NCBI RefSeq assembly: GCF_900167115.1
Contig: NZ_FUXZ01000016.1
Coordinates: forward strand, 1-64,000
Direction: 5' to 3'
Origin: Eubacterium uniforme
Lineage (GTDB): Bacteria > Bacillota > Clostridia > Lachnospirales > Lachnospiraceae
Length of the DNA: 64,000 nt
The notes beneath the pieces were generated by a model, which did no database searches, had not been told where the DNA came from, and saw only the letters and a list, made by a program, of their open reading frames with translations. This document shows positions 35,030 to 44,952 of this stretch, in pieces. Position numbers and translations under genes: made by a program. Within the stretch, counting starts at the first letter, position 1. Every line of letters starts with the position of its first letter.

Positions 35030-35686
35030 ATGAATATTTTAATGGTTGAAGATAATGAATCAATTGTAAAAGGTCTTGTGTACATGTTTAATAAAAATGG
35101 AATGGAAATTATTCATAAAAGTACAGTTGATAGTGCAATTGATTATATTGGTGAAAAAAGAGATTTTGAGTTTGTTATATTAGATGTAGGCCTTCCAGAT
35201 GGTGATGGCATAACTTTATTTAAAGAGTATATTTGTGATTTGGATATTCCAACTATATTTTTAACAGCAAATGATGATGAAGAAAGCATAGTAAGAGCAC
35301 TTGATTATGGAGCGTGGGATTATATTACAAAACCATTTTCTACCAAGGAACTTATAGCAAGAATTAATCGAATTATAAGAAGGACTAAGAAAACAGAGAT
35401 TATAACGGTTGGAGATATAAGTTATGATTTTGATAAGATGGTTGTACTTAAAAATGGTAAAGAAGTAGAACTTACAAGTCTTGAATTAAAAATAGTTGGA
35501 CTTATGTTTTTTAATATCGATAAAGTTGTTAATAGAAACATAATTTTGGATAAAATATGGGAATGGACTGGTAACTATGTTGATGATCATACAGTAACGG
35601 TTTATTTTAAAAGAATTAGACAAAAGCTTGATACAGATATTATAAAGACGGTTAAAGGCGTGGGCTATAGAATAGATAAGGAATAA
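35030..35686 (+). CDS. OmpR/PhoB family response regulator
   Basis: This 218-residue protein has a receiver domain with phosphoacceptor Asp52 in FVILDVGLPDGDG, the acidic pair near residues 8-9 (VEDNE), switch Thr in IFLTAND and Lys in YITKPF. A winged-helix DNA-binding domain follows (VELTSLELKIV, DDHTVTVYFKRIRQKL, VKGVGYRI). I choose the ATG at 35030, seven bases after AGAGG, over an upstream in-frame ATG at 35003. The kinase gene starts 13 bases downstream. Divergence from an ABC-2 exporter operon makes that operon the obvious candidate target. Confidence 0.93.
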   Translation: MNILMVEDNESIVKGLVYMFNKNGMEIIHKSTVDSAIDYIGEKRDFEFVILDVGLPDGDGITLFKEYICDLDIPTIFLTANDDEESIVRALDYGAWDYITKPFSTKELIARINRIIRRTKKTEIITVGDISYDFDKMVVLKNGKEVELTSLELKIVGLMFFNIDKVVNRNIILDKIWEWTGNYVDDHTVTVYFKRIRQKLDTDIIKTVKGVGYRIDKE

Positions 35687-35699
35687 GGCATAAATAAAC

Positions 35700-36932
35700 A
35701 TGCTTAGGGATAAGATGGAAAAGAAGAATGTAAAAGATAAAAGACTATTAAGGATATATTTATTTACATGCTTATGTTTATTACTTATAATGGCTGCAAT
35801 TACAAGGTATGAATATAATAAATATGTTAATAATAATAATGATGCAATAGTAAGGATTGTAGATTGCGTAAAAGATAAATATCCAGATGTTACGGATAAA
35901 GAAATATTAAATATAATAGATGATAATTCAAGTCCTGAAACAAATTTGTTTGAAAAGTATGGCATATTAAAAGAAAGTGATAGTATAGTTGATTCTAATA
36001 GATCATTTTATATAAAATGTTTAGTTATTAATCTTGGAGTTGTAATTATTTTTGCATTAATAGTATTGTTGATGATTTTCCTTAGAAATAAATCCAGAGA
36101 TAAGGAAATAAAACAGATTATTAATTACATTGAAGAGATTAACAGAAAGAATTATAAGTTAGAAATAGATGATTTATCAGAGGATGAATTATCTGTTTTA
36201 AAAAATGAAATATATAAAACAACCATTATGCTTAAGGAGAATGCAGAGAATTCAATATCTGATAAAATTGAACTAAAGAAATCATTAGAAGATATTTCGC
36301 ATCAGATTAAAACTCCTTTAACATCGATATTAGTAATGCTTGATAATCTCATTGATGATCCTGATATGGATCCTGAAGTAAGACTTGATTTTGTTATGGA
36401 TATTAAGAGAAATATCAATAATATTAATTTTCTTATACAGGTATTACTAAAACTTTCAAAATTTGATAGTAATACAATTAAGTTTATTAAAGGTGAATAT
36501 AAGATTAAAAACATTGTTGATGAAGCAGTTAGAAATGTTGAATCGCTTTGTGATTTAAAGAATATTTCACTTTGTATAACAGGCGATGAAGAAGTTAGTA
36601 TTACATGTGATAAAAAATGGCAGATTGAAGCAATTACAAATATTGTAAAGAATTGTGTTGAACATTCATTTGATGATTCAAAGATAGATATAAGTTATGA
36701 AGAATCCAATGTATATGCAGAAATTATTATAAGGGATTATGGGGAAGGCATAAGTGAAAAGGATCTTCCACACATATTTGAGAGATTTTTTAAATCATCA
36801 GCGTCAAAGAGTGATAGTTTTGGTATTGGCTTAGCGCTTGCAAAGAAAATAATTGAAAGTGACAAAGGTAATATTTCTGTTGATCGAATGGACGTGGGAA
36901 CAAAGTTTAGCATTAAGTATTTTAAAATCTAG
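35700..36932 (+). CDS. Sensor histidine kinase
   Basis: This 410-residue kinase has two membrane helices (about 15-35 and 105-128) enclosing a roughly 70-residue extracytoplasmic sensor, then a coiled linker, the H-box with His201 in EDISHQIKTPLTSIL, the N-box in TNIVKNCVEHS, and G-boxes (IIRDYGEGISEKDLPHIFERFF, FGIGLALAKKII). It pairs with the regulator immediately upstream. The ATG at 35715 is an alternative start. The ligand is unknown; the exporter genes next door suggest envelope stress or a peptide antibiotic. Confidence 0.92.
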   Translation: MLRDKMEKKNVKDKRLLRIYLFTCLCLLLIMAAITRYEYNKYVNNNNDAIVRIVDCVKDKYPDVTDKEILNIIDDNSSPETNLFEKYGILKESDSIVDSNRSFYIKCLVINLGVVIIFALIVLLMIFLRNKSRDKEIKQIINYIEEINRKNYKLEIDDLSEDELSVLKNEIYKTTIMLKENAENSISDKIELKKSLEDISHQIKTPLTSILVMLDNLIDDPDMDPEVRLDFVMDIKRNINNINFLIQVLLKLSKFDSNTIKFIKGEYKIKNIVDEAVRNVESLCDLKNISLCITGDEEVSITCDKKWQIEAITNIVKNCVEHSFDDSKIDISYEESNVYAEIIIRDYGEGISEKDLPHIFERFFKSSASKSDSFGIGLALAKKIIESDKGNISVDRMDVGTKFSIKYFKI

Positions 36933-36975
36933 AAAATATGTTATAATATAGGCATTGACTTTGGAGGTTATATAC

Positions 36976-37989
36976 ATGTCAAGAAAACATATGACATATT
37001 CAGGTATAGGCGGTCAGGCAGTAATAGAAGGCATTATGATGAAAAATGCTGATAAGTATTCTGTTGGAGTTAGAAAGCCTGATGGTAAAATAGAAGTAGC
37101 GGTCAATGATTGTTTTAATACTTCTAAAAGAAAGGGTATTACTAGTTTACCTTTAATTCGAGGTGTGATAGCATTTGTTGATTCGATGGTATTAGGAATA
37201 AAAAGTTTGACATATTCTGCATCCTTTTTTGAGGATGAAGATTATGAAGAACAACCTAGTAAGTTTGATGAATTTCTAGAGAAGAAATTCGGTGAAAAAG
37301 CTGAAAACTTTATAATGGGTGTGGTTGTTGCCATATCTGTTGTTATTTCAGTAGCATTATTTATGATGTTACCACTTGCAATTGCAGATTTATTAAAGAA
37401 ACATGTTGGTGGAGTTACTGAAACCATGGTTCCTGCAATTGAAGGATTAGCTAAGATATTTATATTTTTAGTATATTTACTTTTAATATCACAGATGAAG
37501 GATATTAAAAGAACATTTATGTATCATGGAGCTGAACATAAATGTATTAATTGTCTTGAAACGGGTAATGAGCTTACAGTTGATAATGTAAGAGCCGCAT
37601 CAAGATATCATAAGAGATGTGGTACATCATTTCTTTTCTTTGTTATTTTTATAAGTATAATATTCTTTATATTTATTAGAACGGATAATGTTGCAATGCG
37701 TTATCTTATTAGAATAGCACTTATTCCAGTTATTGCTGGAATTTCATATGAATGTATTAGATTTGCTGGTGTAAGAGATAATATCATCGTTACTATTATT
37801 TCAGCACCTGGTAAGTTTATACAGAAGATTACAACTAAAGAACCTACAGATGACATGATTGAAGTAGGTATTGCTGCAGTTGAAGCTGTTTTTGACTGGA
37901 GAGAGTATCTTAGAGGTAATGGTATTTACGTTCCAGAACCTGTTAATGATAAATATGTATTAGATGAGGAAGATGGTTACTATGAATAA
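36976..37989 (+). CDS. DUF1385 membrane protein
   Basis: This 337-residue protein starts with the family signature YSGIGGQAVIEGIMMKN and contains the block YHGAEHKCINCLETG plus SRYHKRCGTSFLFFV. Conserved His and Cys residues suggest a metal- or cofactor-related activity, but the function is not established. Four or more membrane helices are visible. I choose the ATG at 36976 after GGAGG. It overlaps prmC by 8 bases; the DUF1385-prmC-prfA order is common in Firmicutes, pointing to a conserved but unexplained link with translation termination. Confidence 0.93.
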   Translation: MSRKHMTYSGIGGQAVIEGIMMKNADKYSVGVRKPDGKIEVAVNDCFNTSKRKGITSLPLIRGVIAFVDSMVLGIKSLTYSASFFEDEDYEEQPSKFDEFLEKKFGEKAENFIMGVVVAISVVISVALFMMLPLAIADLLKKHVGGVTETMVPAIEGLAKIFIFLVYLLLISQMKDIKRTFMYHGAEHKCINCLETGNELTVDNVRAASRYHKRCGTSFLFFVIFISIIFFIFIRTDNVAMRYLIRIALIPVIAGISYECIRFAGVRDNIIVTIISAPGKFIQKITTKEPTDDMIEVGIAAVEAVFDWREYLRGNGIYVPEPVNDKYVLDEEDGYYE

Positions 37990-38878
37990 CTTATCTTCAT
38001 ATTCCGATTTGAAGAAATACGGGGAAAACATACTAAGGGATGCGGGAGTTTCTGAATTTGAAAATGATGCATTGCTTAGTATTTTGCGTGTTTTTAATAT
38101 TGATAGAGCCTACCTGTTTTTACATATGAATGATAAACTTATTGATAAGGAAAAAGAGATTGATGAATATCTTCAGATTATTGATAAGCGAAAACAGAGA
38201 ATTCCACTTCAGCATATATTTGGAACTTGTGATTTTTACGGGTATGAGTTTGAGGTTAACGAAAATGTTTTAATTCCAAGAATGGATACAGAGGTTTTGG
38301 TTGAAAAAACATTGGAAGTGGTTTCAAAAATGCATAAGAAGAATGATGGTTTACATAAAAATGAATCGATTAAAATTCTTGATATGTGTACAGGAAGTGG
38401 CTGTATAGCAATATCCTTATATAAGGAATTAGAAAAGATGGGATGTAAGGCAGAAGTTGATGCAGTAGACATATCGAAGGATGCTTTAGAGGTTGCTACT
38501 AGCAATGCTAACAAGAATAATGCAAAAATCAACTTTATTTTGAGTGATTTATTCGAATATGTAAATCATAATAAATATGATATAATTGTATCGAATCCAC
38601 CTTATATTAGAACAAGTGATATAAAAGATTTAGAAATAGAAGTGAAAAAACATGATCCACTTTTAGCCTTAGATGGTAGTGAAGATGGACTTAAGTTTTA
38701 TGAAAATATTACTGATAAAGCTAAAGAACATATGATAGATGATGGATTCCTATTATATGAGATAGGCTTTGATCAGGGTAGAGATGTTAAAGAAATCATG
38801 TTAAAGAGTGATTTTAAGGAAATAGAGATTATTAAGGATTTAGCAGGACTTGACAGAGTCGTGGTTGGAAGGAGTTAA
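37982..38878 (+). CDS. prmC: Peptide chain release factor N5-glutamine methyltransferase
   Basis: This 298-residue SAM-dependent enzyme methylates the GGQ glutamine of release factors. The catalytic NPPY motif is at residue 205 (VSNPPYIRTSDI); the SAM-binding motif is LDMCTGSGCIAISLYK; PLQHIFGTCDFYGYEF and LIPRMDTEVLVE are typical of the N-terminal part. The ATG at 37982 overlaps the preceding stop codon (ATGAATAA), a translationally coupled start. Its substrate, prfA, is the next gene. Confidence 0.95.
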   Translation: MNNLSSYSDLKKYGENILRDAGVSEFENDALLSILRVFNIDRAYLFLHMNDKLIDKEKEIDEYLQIIDKRKQRIPLQHIFGTCDFYGYEFEVNENVLIPRMDTEVLVEKTLEVVSKMHKKNDGLHKNESIKILDMCTGSGCIAISLYKELEKMGCKAEVDAVDISKDALEVATSNANKNNAKINFILSDLFEYVNHNKYDIIVSNPPYIRTSDIKDLEIEVKKHDPLLALDGSEDGLKFYENITDKAKEHMIDDGFLLYEIGFDQGRDVKEIMLKSDFKEIEIIKDLAGLDRVVVGRS

Positions 38879-38881
38879 AAC

Positions 38882-39958
38882 ATGTTTGACAAGTTAGATG
38901 ATATTCTGAAAAGATACGATGAGATTATGGAACAGATTAATGATCCTAGTGTCGTAAATGATCAGGACAATTTTAGGAAGCTCATGAAGGAACAGAGCGA
39001 CCTTGCACCTATTGTTGAAAGTTATAAGAAATATAAGGAAGCTAAGCAGACAGTTGAAGATAGTCTTGCTATCTTAGAAGAAGAAAGCGATGAAGAGATG
39101 AGAGAACTTGCAAAAGAAGAGCTTAACGAAGCTAAGGCAAATATCGAAACTTTAGAGCAGGAACTTAAAGTATTACTTCTTCCTAAAGATGAACTTGATG
39201 AAAAGAACGTTGTTGTAGAAATAAGAGGCGGTGCAGGTGGTGATGAAGCCGCATTATTTGCTGCAGAACTTTATAGAATGTATTGTAGATTTGCTGAAAG
39301 AAATAGATGGAAGACAGAAATTATTTCTCTTAATGAAAATGGACTTGGTGGATTTAAGGAAGTTGTATTCATGATTTATGGTCAGGGTGCATATTCAAAA
39401 CTTAAATACGAAAGTGGTGTTCATAGAGTACAGAGAATTCCAGTAACTGAATCTGGTGGACGTATTCATACTTCAACGGCAACTGTTGCTATTATGCCAG
39501 AAGCTGAAGATGTTGATGTTGAAATTGATATGAATGATTGTAAATTTGATGTGTTTAGAGCATCAGGTAACGGTGGACAGTGTGTAAATACAACTGACTC
39601 AGCTGTTAGACTTACACATATTCCAACAGGTATTGTTATTTCATGTCAGGATGAAAAGAGTCAGCTTAAGAATAAGGATAAAGCCCTTAAAGTATTAAGA
39701 GCAAGACTTTTCGAACTTGAAATGCAGAAGAAGCAGGATGCTGAGGCTGAATATAGAAGAAATCAGATTGGTACAGGTGATAGATCTGAAAAGATTAGAA
39801 CTTATAACTTCCCACAGGGACGTGTTACAGATCATAGAATTAAACTTACATCTCATAGACTTGAAAACATTTTAGATGGAGATTTATTTGAGATAATTGA
39901 CAGTTGTATTGCTGCAGATCAGGCAGCTAAACTTGCTAAGATGTCTGATGATGAATAA
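38882..39958 (+). CDS. prfA: Peptide chain release factor 1
   Basis: This 358-residue factor recognises UAA and UAG stops. The GGQ motif (Gly231-Gly232-Gln233) lies in [18 protein letters not shown], where the glutamine is the PrmC target. An N-terminal coiled-coil domain, the [13 protein letters not shown] block and [15 protein letters not shown] are all present. It begins 3 bases after the prmC stop. Full length, no internal frameshift. Confidence 0.97.
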   Translation: MFDKLDDILKRYDEIMEQINDPSVVNDQDNFRKLMKEQSDLAPIVESYKKYKEAKQTVEDSLAILEEESDEEMRELAKEELNEAKANIETLEQELKVLLLPKDELDEKNVVVEIRGGAGGDEAALFAAELYRMYCRFAERNRWKTEIISLNENGLGGFKEVVFMIYGQGAYSKLKYESGVHRVQRIPVTESGGRIHTSTATVAIMPEAEDVDVEIDMNDCKFDVFRASGNGGQCVNTTDSAVRLTHIPTGIVISCQDEKSQLKNKDKALKVLRARLFELEMQKKQDAEAEYRRNQIGTGDRSEKIRTYNFPQGRVTDHRIKLTSHRLENILDGDLFEIIDSCIAADQAAKLAKMSDDE

Positions 39959-40016
39959 AAATTATTAGGTATTTAAGAGTAATAAAGAAGAGTAATAATA
40001 ACGGAGGGTATATTTT

Positions 40017-41045
40017 ATGAGAAATCAGGATTTAGTTAGTATTATTGTTCCGGTTTATAACGTGGAGAATTATTTATCGCAGTGTTTAAATAGTCTTAAG
40101 AGACAGATGTACAATAATATTGAAATCATTTTGGTTGATGATGGTTCAACTGATGGAAGTGGTGTAATTCTTGATGATTTCGCTAAAAATGAAAGTAGGG
40201 CCAAAGTTATTCACCAGGAGAATATGGGGGTATCTGCAGCAAGAAATAAAGGCCTTGAAAATGCTACTGGTAAATGGGTCGCATTTGTTGATAGTGATGA
40301 CTGGGTTGAAAGAGATTATATTGACAGATTAGTTGACGCGGCTGAAATCCATGATACTAAATTTGCATATTGTAGTTTGTCACTTGAAACTGGTGGAAGA
40401 GGACAGATTTCAATTTTACCATTAAAGACTGGTAAGCATAAAGTTGAAGAAGTATTTGATAATATTTTCTTTAGCTATAACGGAAAAGGTGCTGGTATAT
40501 CACAGGGACTTTTTGATAGACAGATTATTGTTGATAATATGATTAAATTCGATCAGAATTTAAAGAGATATGAAGAATGGATATTCTATTCATTATATAT
40601 TCCACAGGTTGAGGAAGTGGCTGTTATTAATCATCCGCTTTATCATTTCAATCAGGCTCCAGCTTCAATTAAGCATAAATACAGAGTTTATACTGAAAGC
40701 AGAGCAATGGATGCTGAGTATTTATTAGGTTCTTTTGAAAATAACATGGAACTTTACAGTGTTGATCCAAAGCTTTATGAAAAAGGATTAAAACTTAAAT
40801 ATGTTGAAATCATAATTAAGTATGCCGCTAATATCTGGGATAAGAGAAATGAAGCTTCTACAAAGGATAAGCATAAGGCAGTTAAAAACTTAATAGAAAA
40901 TTATAAATTCCATGAGAAGTTTAAGGATTTTGATTTTGGAGAAGTAAATCCAAGACAGAAGATGGAAATTAGAATTGCCAAGTCACATAGTGAAATGCAG
41001 CTTAGTACATATATAAGAGGCCTTTCAATGTTAGGCAAAAAGTAG
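40017..41045 (+). CDS. Family 2 glycosyltransferase
   Basis: This 342-residue protein has a GT-A fold: VSIIVPVYNVENYLSQCLNS, then LVDDGSTDGSG, GVSAARNKGLENATGKW and the metal-binding FVDSDDWVERDY. No membrane helix is evident, so it is a cytoplasmic or peripheral enzyme. The acceptor is unknown; capsule or cell-wall glycan synthesis is likely. GGAGGG precedes the ATG at 40017. It lies between prfA and glmM and ends at its own terminator. Confidence 0.92.
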   Translation: MRNQDLVSIIVPVYNVENYLSQCLNSLKRQMYNNIEIILVDDGSTDGSGVILDDFAKNESRAKVIHQENMGVSAARNKGLENATGKWVAFVDSDDWVERDYIDRLVDAAEIHDTKFAYCSLSLETGGRGQISILPLKTGKHKVEEVFDNIFFSYNGKGAGISQGLFDRQIIVDNMIKFDQNLKRYEEWIFYSLYIPQVEEVAVINHPLYHFNQAPASIKHKYRVYTESRAMDAEYLLGSFENNMELYSVDPKLYEKGLKLKYVEIIIKYAANIWDKRNEASTKDKHKAVKNLIENYKFHEKFKDFDFGEVNPRQKMEIRIAKSHSEMQLSTYIRGLSMLGKK

Positions 41046-41062
41046 ATTTTTTAAGATAATTA

Positions 41063-41094
41063 ATGGACTATCTATAAGGGTAGTCCATATTTTA
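41063..41094 (+). terminator. Terminator after the glycosyltransferase
   Basis: ATGGACTA and TAGTCCAT form an 8-bp stem followed by a short A/T run. It is weaker than the others in this window, so some read-through into glmM is possible. Confidence 0.6.
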
Positions 41095-41110
41095 AGATAG
41101 GAGATTAACT

Positions 41111-42457
41111 ATGGGTAAGTATTTTGGAACTGATGGATTCAGAGGTGAAGCTAATGTTGTTCTTAACGTAGAACATGCATATAAGGTTGGTAGATTCTTA
41201 GGTTGGTATTATGGCCAGGATCATAAATGTAATGTTGTAATTGGTAAGGACACAAGAAGAAGTAGTTATATGTTTGAGTATTCACTTGCAGCAGGATTCA
41301 CTGCTTCAGGCGCAGATGTACATCTTTTACATGTTACAACAACTCCGTCTGTATCATATGTTGTTAGAACAGAGGATTTTGATTGTGGTATTATGATCTC
41401 AGCCAGCCATAATCCATTTTATGATAATGGTATTAAGGTTATTAATGGCCAGGGTGAAAAGATGCAGGAATCTGTCATAGAAAAAATTGAAAATTACCTT
41501 GATGGAAATATGGAAGAGATACCATTTGCTACTGGTGAAAACATAGGTAGAACAATTGACTATGTAGCTGGTAGAAATAGATATATGGGTTATCTTATTT
41601 CTCTTGCAACTAGATCATATAAAGGCGTTAAGGTTGGTCTTGATTGTGCAAATGGTTCGGCTTCAAATATTGCAAAGGGTGTATTTGATGCACTTGGAGC
41701 ATCAACATATGTTATTAACAATACACCGGATGGTACTAACATTAATACAGAGTGTGGATCTACACATATGGAAAAATTACAGCAGTTTGTTAAGGATAAT
41801 AATTTAGATGTTGGATTTGCATATGATGGTGATGCTGATAGATGTTTATGTGTTGATGAAAAGGGCAATATCATAGATGGAGACTTGATTCTTTATATTT
41901 ATGGTACATATATGAAGGAAAGAGGAAAACTTGCTAATAATACAGTTGTTACAACTATTATGTCAAACTTTGGTTTATACAAAGCATTTGATAAAGCAGG
42001 TATTGAATATGAGAAGACAGCTGTTGGTGATAAATATGTTTATGAAAACATGAGAACTAATGGACATAGAATCGGTGGTGAGCAGAGTGGTCATATCATA
42101 TTCCAAAAGTATGCAACAACTGGTGATGGTATTTTAACTTCTATAAAGATGATGGAAGTTATGCTTGCTAAGAAGAAGACACTTTCAGAACTTGCTAGTC
42201 CTGTTACAATTTATCCACAGGTTCTTAAAAATATCAGAGTTGCTGATAAGGAAGAAGCAAGAGATGATGCTGATGTTAAGAAGGCAGTTAAGGAAATCGC
42301 TGAAAAACTTGGAGATGATGGAAGAATTCTTGTTCGTGAAAGTGGTACAGAACCATTAATCAGAGTTATGGTTGAAGCTAAGACTAATGAAATTTGTGAA
42401 GAATACGTTGATTATGTAATTGATGTAATTAAGAAAAAAGGTCATGCAGTAGAGTAA
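41111..42457 (+). CDS. glmM: Phosphoglucosamine mutase
   Basis: This 448-residue enzyme converts glucosamine-6-phosphate to glucosamine-1-phosphate, following GlmS. The phosphoserine is Ser99 in ISASHNPFYDNGIKV; the magnesium loop is DGDADRC and the sugar-binding motif GGEQSGH; RESGTEPLIRVM forms the phosphate-binding site. It starts with the typical GKYFGTDGFRGEAN. AGGAG precedes the start. Together with glmS and the GlmU-like gene, the window holds most of the UDP-GlcNAc route. Confidence 0.96.
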   Translation: MGKYFGTDGFRGEANVVLNVEHAYKVGRFLGWYYGQDHKCNVVIGKDTRRSSYMFEYSLAAGFTASGADVHLLHVTTTPSVSYVVRTEDFDCGIMISASHNPFYDNGIKVINGQGEKMQESVIEKIENYLDGNMEEIPFATGENIGRTIDYVAGRNRYMGYLISLATRSYKGVKVGLDCANGSASNIAKGVFDALGASTYVINNTPDGTNINTECGSTHMEKLQQFVKDNNLDVGFAYDGDADRCLCVDEKGNIIDGDLILYIYGTYMKERGKLANNTVVTTIMSNFGLYKAFDKAGIEYEKTAVGDKYVYENMRTNGHRIGGEQSGHIIFQKYATTGDGILTSIKMMEVMLAKKKTLSELASPVTIYPQVLKNIRVADKEEARDDADVKKAVKEIAEKLGDDGRILVRESGTEPLIRVMVEAKTNEICEEYVDYVIDVIKKKGHAVE

Positions 42458-42505
42458 TAATAAAAGTTAGTAGTAATATGCTACTAAGTATAAGGAGATA
42501 TAAAG

Positions 42506-43690
42506 ATGATTTCAGAAAAGATGAAAGCTTATGTTGCTGGAAGTTCAGCAATTAGAGCAATGTTTGAAGAAGGAAAGAAAATGGCAGAGAAATATGGTGC
42601 TGAGAATGTATATGATTATTCACTTGGTAATCCATCAATCCCTGCTCCAGAAAGAGTAAAAGAAGCTATTATTGAAGTACTTAATGAAGAGAACTCATTA
42701 GTAGTTCATGGATATATGAATAATTCAGGTTATGAAGATGTTAGAGAAACAATAGCAGAGTCTATTAATAAAAAACAGGGTACTAATTTCTCAATGAAGA
42801 ATATTATTATGACAGTTGGTGCAGCTGGTGGACTTAATGTTATTCTTAAGACATTTTTAAATCCAGGTGATGAAGTTATTGTATTTGTACCATATTTTGG
42901 TGAATACAGATCATACGTTGCAAATTTCGATGGTAAGATTGTAGAAGTTGAAACAGATGATCAGTTTATGATTGATGCAAAGAAACTTGAAGCAGCAGTT
43001 ACACCTAAGACAAAGGCTGTTATCGTTAATAACCCTAACAATCCAACAGGTGTTATATATAGCGAAGAAGTTATTAAGGCTATGGCTGAAGTTTTAGTAG
43101 CTAAGGAAAAAGAATATGGTACATCAATTTATTTAATTTCAGATGAACCATATAGAGAACTAGCTTATGGCGTAGATGTTCCATATCTTACAAAGTATTA
43201 TAAGAATACAATTGTAGGTTATTCATATAGTAAGTCATTATCACTTCCAGGTGAGAGAATTGGTTATCTTGTAATTCCAAGTGAAATTGATTCTTTCGAA
43301 GATGTTTTATCTGCTGCTAATACAGCAAATAGAATTCTTGGATATGTTAATGCACCATCACTTATGCAGAAAGTTATTGCTAAGTGTGTTGATGAAAAGT
43401 GTGAAGTAGAAAAGTATCGTAAGAATGGTGAGTATCTTTATGATAATCTTGTTAAATTCGGTTTTTCTGCTGTTAAGCCACAAGGTGCATTTTACTTATT
43501 CTTAAAATCACCTGTTGAAGATGAAAAAGAATTTGTAAGCAAGGCAAAAGAGTTTAACTTATTACTTGTACCAGGTAGTTCATTTGGTAAGAGTGGTTAT
43601 GTTAGACTTGCATACTGTGTATCATTTGATACAGTTAAAAATTCAATGCCTGCATTTGAAAAACTAGCTAAAGCTTATAATTTGATTTGA
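42506..43690 (+). CDS. PLP-dependent aminotransferase, class I/II
   Basis: This 394-residue fold-type I aminotransferase has the PLP lysine in GYSYSKSLSLPGERIGY, NNPNNPTGVIYS for cofactor contact, and SDEPYREL with the conserved Asp. It resembles the aspartate aminotransferase group, but the amino acid specificity cannot be fixed. AAGGAG precedes the ATG at 42506. hisC follows after 85 bases, so both may serve amino acid synthesis. Confidence 0.9.
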   Translation: MISEKMKAYVAGSSAIRAMFEEGKKMAEKYGAENVYDYSLGNPSIPAPERVKEAIIEVLNEENSLVVHGYMNNSGYEDVRETIAESINKKQGTNFSMKNIIMTVGAAGGLNVILKTFLNPGDEVIVFVPYFGEYRSYVANFDGKIVEVETDDQFMIDAKKLEAAVTPKTKAVIVNNPNNPTGVIYSEEVIKAMAEVLVAKEKEYGTSIYLISDEPYRELAYGVDVPYLTKYYKNTIVGYSYSKSLSLPGERIGYLVIPSEIDSFEDVLSAANTANRILGYVNAPSLMQKVIAKCVDEKCEVEKYRKNGEYLYDNLVKFGFSAVKPQGAFYLFLKSPVEDEKEFVSKAKEFNLLLVPGSSFGKSGYVRLAYCVSFDTVKNSMPAFEKLAKAYNLI

Positions 43691-43775
43691 TTGGGTAACT
43701 AGTAGTTTGGTAAATTGATTAATTGTAAAAATAATTACTTATGATATTTGCTGATATGTTTTATAGGAGGCGACG

Positions 43776-44855
43776 ATGGGTTTATACGATAATTTAAGAA
43801 AGATAGATCCTTATGTTCCTGGAGAACAGCCACAGAATAAGGACGTAATTAAACTTAATACTAATGAAAATCCTTATCCGCCATCTAGTGCAGTATTAGA
43901 TGTAAAGGAAAGATATAATACAGATAATTTAAAATTATATCCAGATCCAGATATTAAAAAGTTATCTGATGAACTTGCAATATATTTTAATGGAAAATAT
44001 AATACTAATCTTACTAAAGAGAATGTATTTGTTGGTGTTGGATCTGATGATGTTTTATCAGTTGCATTTCAGACATTCTTTAATAGTGGTAAGGCGATAC
44101 TTTTTCCTGATGTAACTTATTCATTCTATGATGTGTGGGCAGATCTTTATAAAATAGATTATGATGTTGTGCCTTTGCGTGAAGGATTTTTAATTGATCC
44201 AGAGGATTATAACAGGGATTGTGGTGGTGTTGTAATTGCTAATCCTAACGCACCAACTACTGTTGCATTAGGTCTTGATGCAATTGAAAAGATTTTAGAT
44301 GATAATAGTGAAGTTGTTGTAATTGTTGATGAAGCTTATGTTGATTTCGGTGGTGAATCTGCAATTAAACTTCTAGAAAAACATGAAAATCTTGTAGTAG
44401 TACAGACTTATTCAAAATCAAGATCAATGGCTGGTGCAAGAATTGGTTATGCCTTAGGTGGATATAGACTTATAAAGGCTATGGAAGATGTTAAGTTTTC
44501 CATTAATTCTTATACACTTTCAAATCTTCAGATTGCAATGGGTGTTGCTTCATTAAGAGATGAAGATTATTTTAAGAAAAGTGTTGAAAAAATCATATCT
44601 ACAAGGGATAGAGCTAAAGAGAAATTTAAGGAGTTAGGTTTTAACTGTCCTGATTCAAAGACAAATTTCTTGTTCGTTACACATGAAAGTATTCCAGCTG
44701 TAGAGATTTTTGAGTATTTAAAGACTAAGAATATATTTGTTAGATATTTTAGAAAGCCTGCAACAATTGCTAATTATTTAAGAGTTACAATTGGAACGGA
44801 CGAACAGATGGATGCTTTATTTAAAGCGTTAGAAGAATACATTGATAAAAAATAG
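43776..44855 (+). CDS. hisC: Histidinol-phosphate aminotransferase
   Basis: This 359-residue PLP aminotransferase has KLNTNENPYPPSS at the N-terminus, ANPNAPT, VIVDEAYVDFGG and the PLP lysine in VQTYSKSRSMAGARIGYA, all typical of HisC. It acts on imidazole-acetol phosphate in histidine synthesis. AGGAGG lies before the ATG. It is apart from the hisH-hisF pair at 59842-61225, so the histidine pathway is scattered in this genome. Confidence 0.92.
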   Translation: MGLYDNLRKIDPYVPGEQPQNKDVIKLNTNENPYPPSSAVLDVKERYNTDNLKLYPDPDIKKLSDELAIYFNGKYNTNLTKENVFVGVGSDDVLSVAFQTFFNSGKAILFPDVTYSFYDVWADLYKIDYDVVPLREGFLIDPEDYNRDCGGVVIANPNAPTTVALGLDAIEKILDDNSEVVVIVDEAYVDFGGESAIKLLEKHENLVVVQTYSKSRSMAGARIGYALGGYRLIKAMEDVKFSINSYTLSNLQIAMGVASLRDEDYFKKSVEKIISTRDRAKEKFKELGFNCPDSKTNFLFVTHESIPAVEIFEYLKTKNIFVRYFRKPATIANYLRVTIGTDEQMDALFKALEEYIDKK

Positions 44856-44952
44856 TCAATAACAGCATTGACAGAAATGGTATTTATGTTGTAAATTATT
44901 GTATGTTTGGGGGCATTTGCTAACTTTGTTTGTATAGAAAGGTGCTTATGCA

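Noticed and set aside
35486-35965. 159-residue antisense frame over the response regulator/kinase junction
   Set aside because: Both plus-strand genes have clear domain signatures; the antisense frame has no recognisable motif or ribosome-binding site.
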